Source: Lachnospiraceae bacterium
GTDB lineage: Bacteria; Bacillota; Clostridia; Lachnospirales; Lachnospiraceae
DNA: 12,311 nucleotides
Direction of reading: 5' to 3'
NCBI GenBank assembly: GCA_024691065.1
Contig: JAILOA010000467.1
Span: 1 to 12,311, forward strand
Shown: in pieces, positions 12,147 through 12,311 of the stretch
Layout of the letters: every line of letters starts with the position of its first letter
How positions within the stretch are numbered: the first letter of the stretch is position 1
Program-made: the position numbers and the translations under genes
Notes under the pieces: generated by a model
Database searches by the model: none
The model's input: only the letters and a program-made list of their open reading frames with translations
Told to the model about the DNA's origin: nothing

Positions 12147-12311
12147 ATTTTTATTGATTTTGAGACAAGTGGTAGTTGTATCGAAATATTTAGTTTATTA
12201 ATCAGTGTATATTTTCCATAATTTGAACCGAATTTCATAAAATAAACCAACCAAGCAAAGCGATTATTAAATCCTAATGGGTAACCTTTGGGATTTTTAT
12301 GGGAATTTATG
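12147..12311. other. Right-edge non-coding stretch
   Basis: No gene of convincing length or with a good ribosome binding site is seen here on either strand. Together with the mraZ leader it makes 483 bp without a gene. A short inverted repeat (AAATCC...GGATTT, about 12268-12295) near the edge could be the end of an upstream transcription unit outside the window, but no U run follows it. Confidence 0.5.

Noticed and set aside
12134..12238. A 34-codon minus-strand open frame upstream of the mraZ promoter
   Set aside because: No good ribosome binding site, no recognisable features, and it runs into the A/T tracts of the promoter.
12278..12311. Plus-strand open frame MGNLWDFYGNL running off the right edge
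   Set aside because: Too short to judge, with no ribosome binding site before the ATG.

Overview
The window is almost entirely one division and cell wall (dcw) cluster, read on the minus strand from right to left. Order: mraZ, rsmH, ftsL-like, ftsI-like class B penicillin-binding protein, mraY, murD, ftsW, divIB/ftsQ, ftsZ. A partial minus-strand membrane protein gene runs off the left edge. The AT-rich DNA, the DivIB-type FtsQ, the mraZ-rsmH-ftsL-ftsI-mraY-murD-ftsW order and the protein sequences suggest a low-GC Gram-positive of the Clostridia, most likely Lachnospiraceae. This is inferred from family resemblance, not from a search.

Layout. Positions 11829-12311 hold no convincing gene. 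They contain a good sigma-A-type promoter (TTGCAC, 17 bp, TAAAAT), A/T tracts upstream of it, and a roughly 250-nt leader for mraZ. That leader contains a well-formed intrinsic terminator hairpin. mraZ and rsmH overlap by one base. A 237-bp gap with unusual, partly GC-rich secondary structure precedes ftsL. A second gap (9476-9696) holds a hairpin after ftsL, a near-consensus promoter (TTGACA, 17 bp, GATAAT) and another hairpin before ftsI. ftsI and mraY are tightly linked, murD follows after a 147-bp gap, and ftsW and divIB follow closely. ftsZ has its own AT-rich upstream region with a plausible promoter. An intrinsic terminator follows ftsZ.

How the genes work together. MurD and MraY make the cytoplasmic precursor and load it on the lipid carrier. 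FtsW polymerises lipid II and the ftsI product cross-links the strands. FtsL and DivIB form the scaffold that activates that pair, and FtsZ positions the machine. MraZ (regulator) and RsmH (16S rRNA methylation) head the cluster as in many bacteria. murE, murF, murG, murC, murB and ftsA are not in this stretch.

The most unusual points are: a roughly 230-residue basic, low-complexity cytoplasmic tail and a Thr-Asp-Gly repeat tail on the FtsI-like protein; extra segments in FtsW; structured, non-coding leaders before mraZ and ftsL; and several starts (ftsZ TTG, murD GTG, mraY internal ATG) that the ribosome binding sites decide. I saw no CRISPR array, tRNA, rRNA or insertion sequence.
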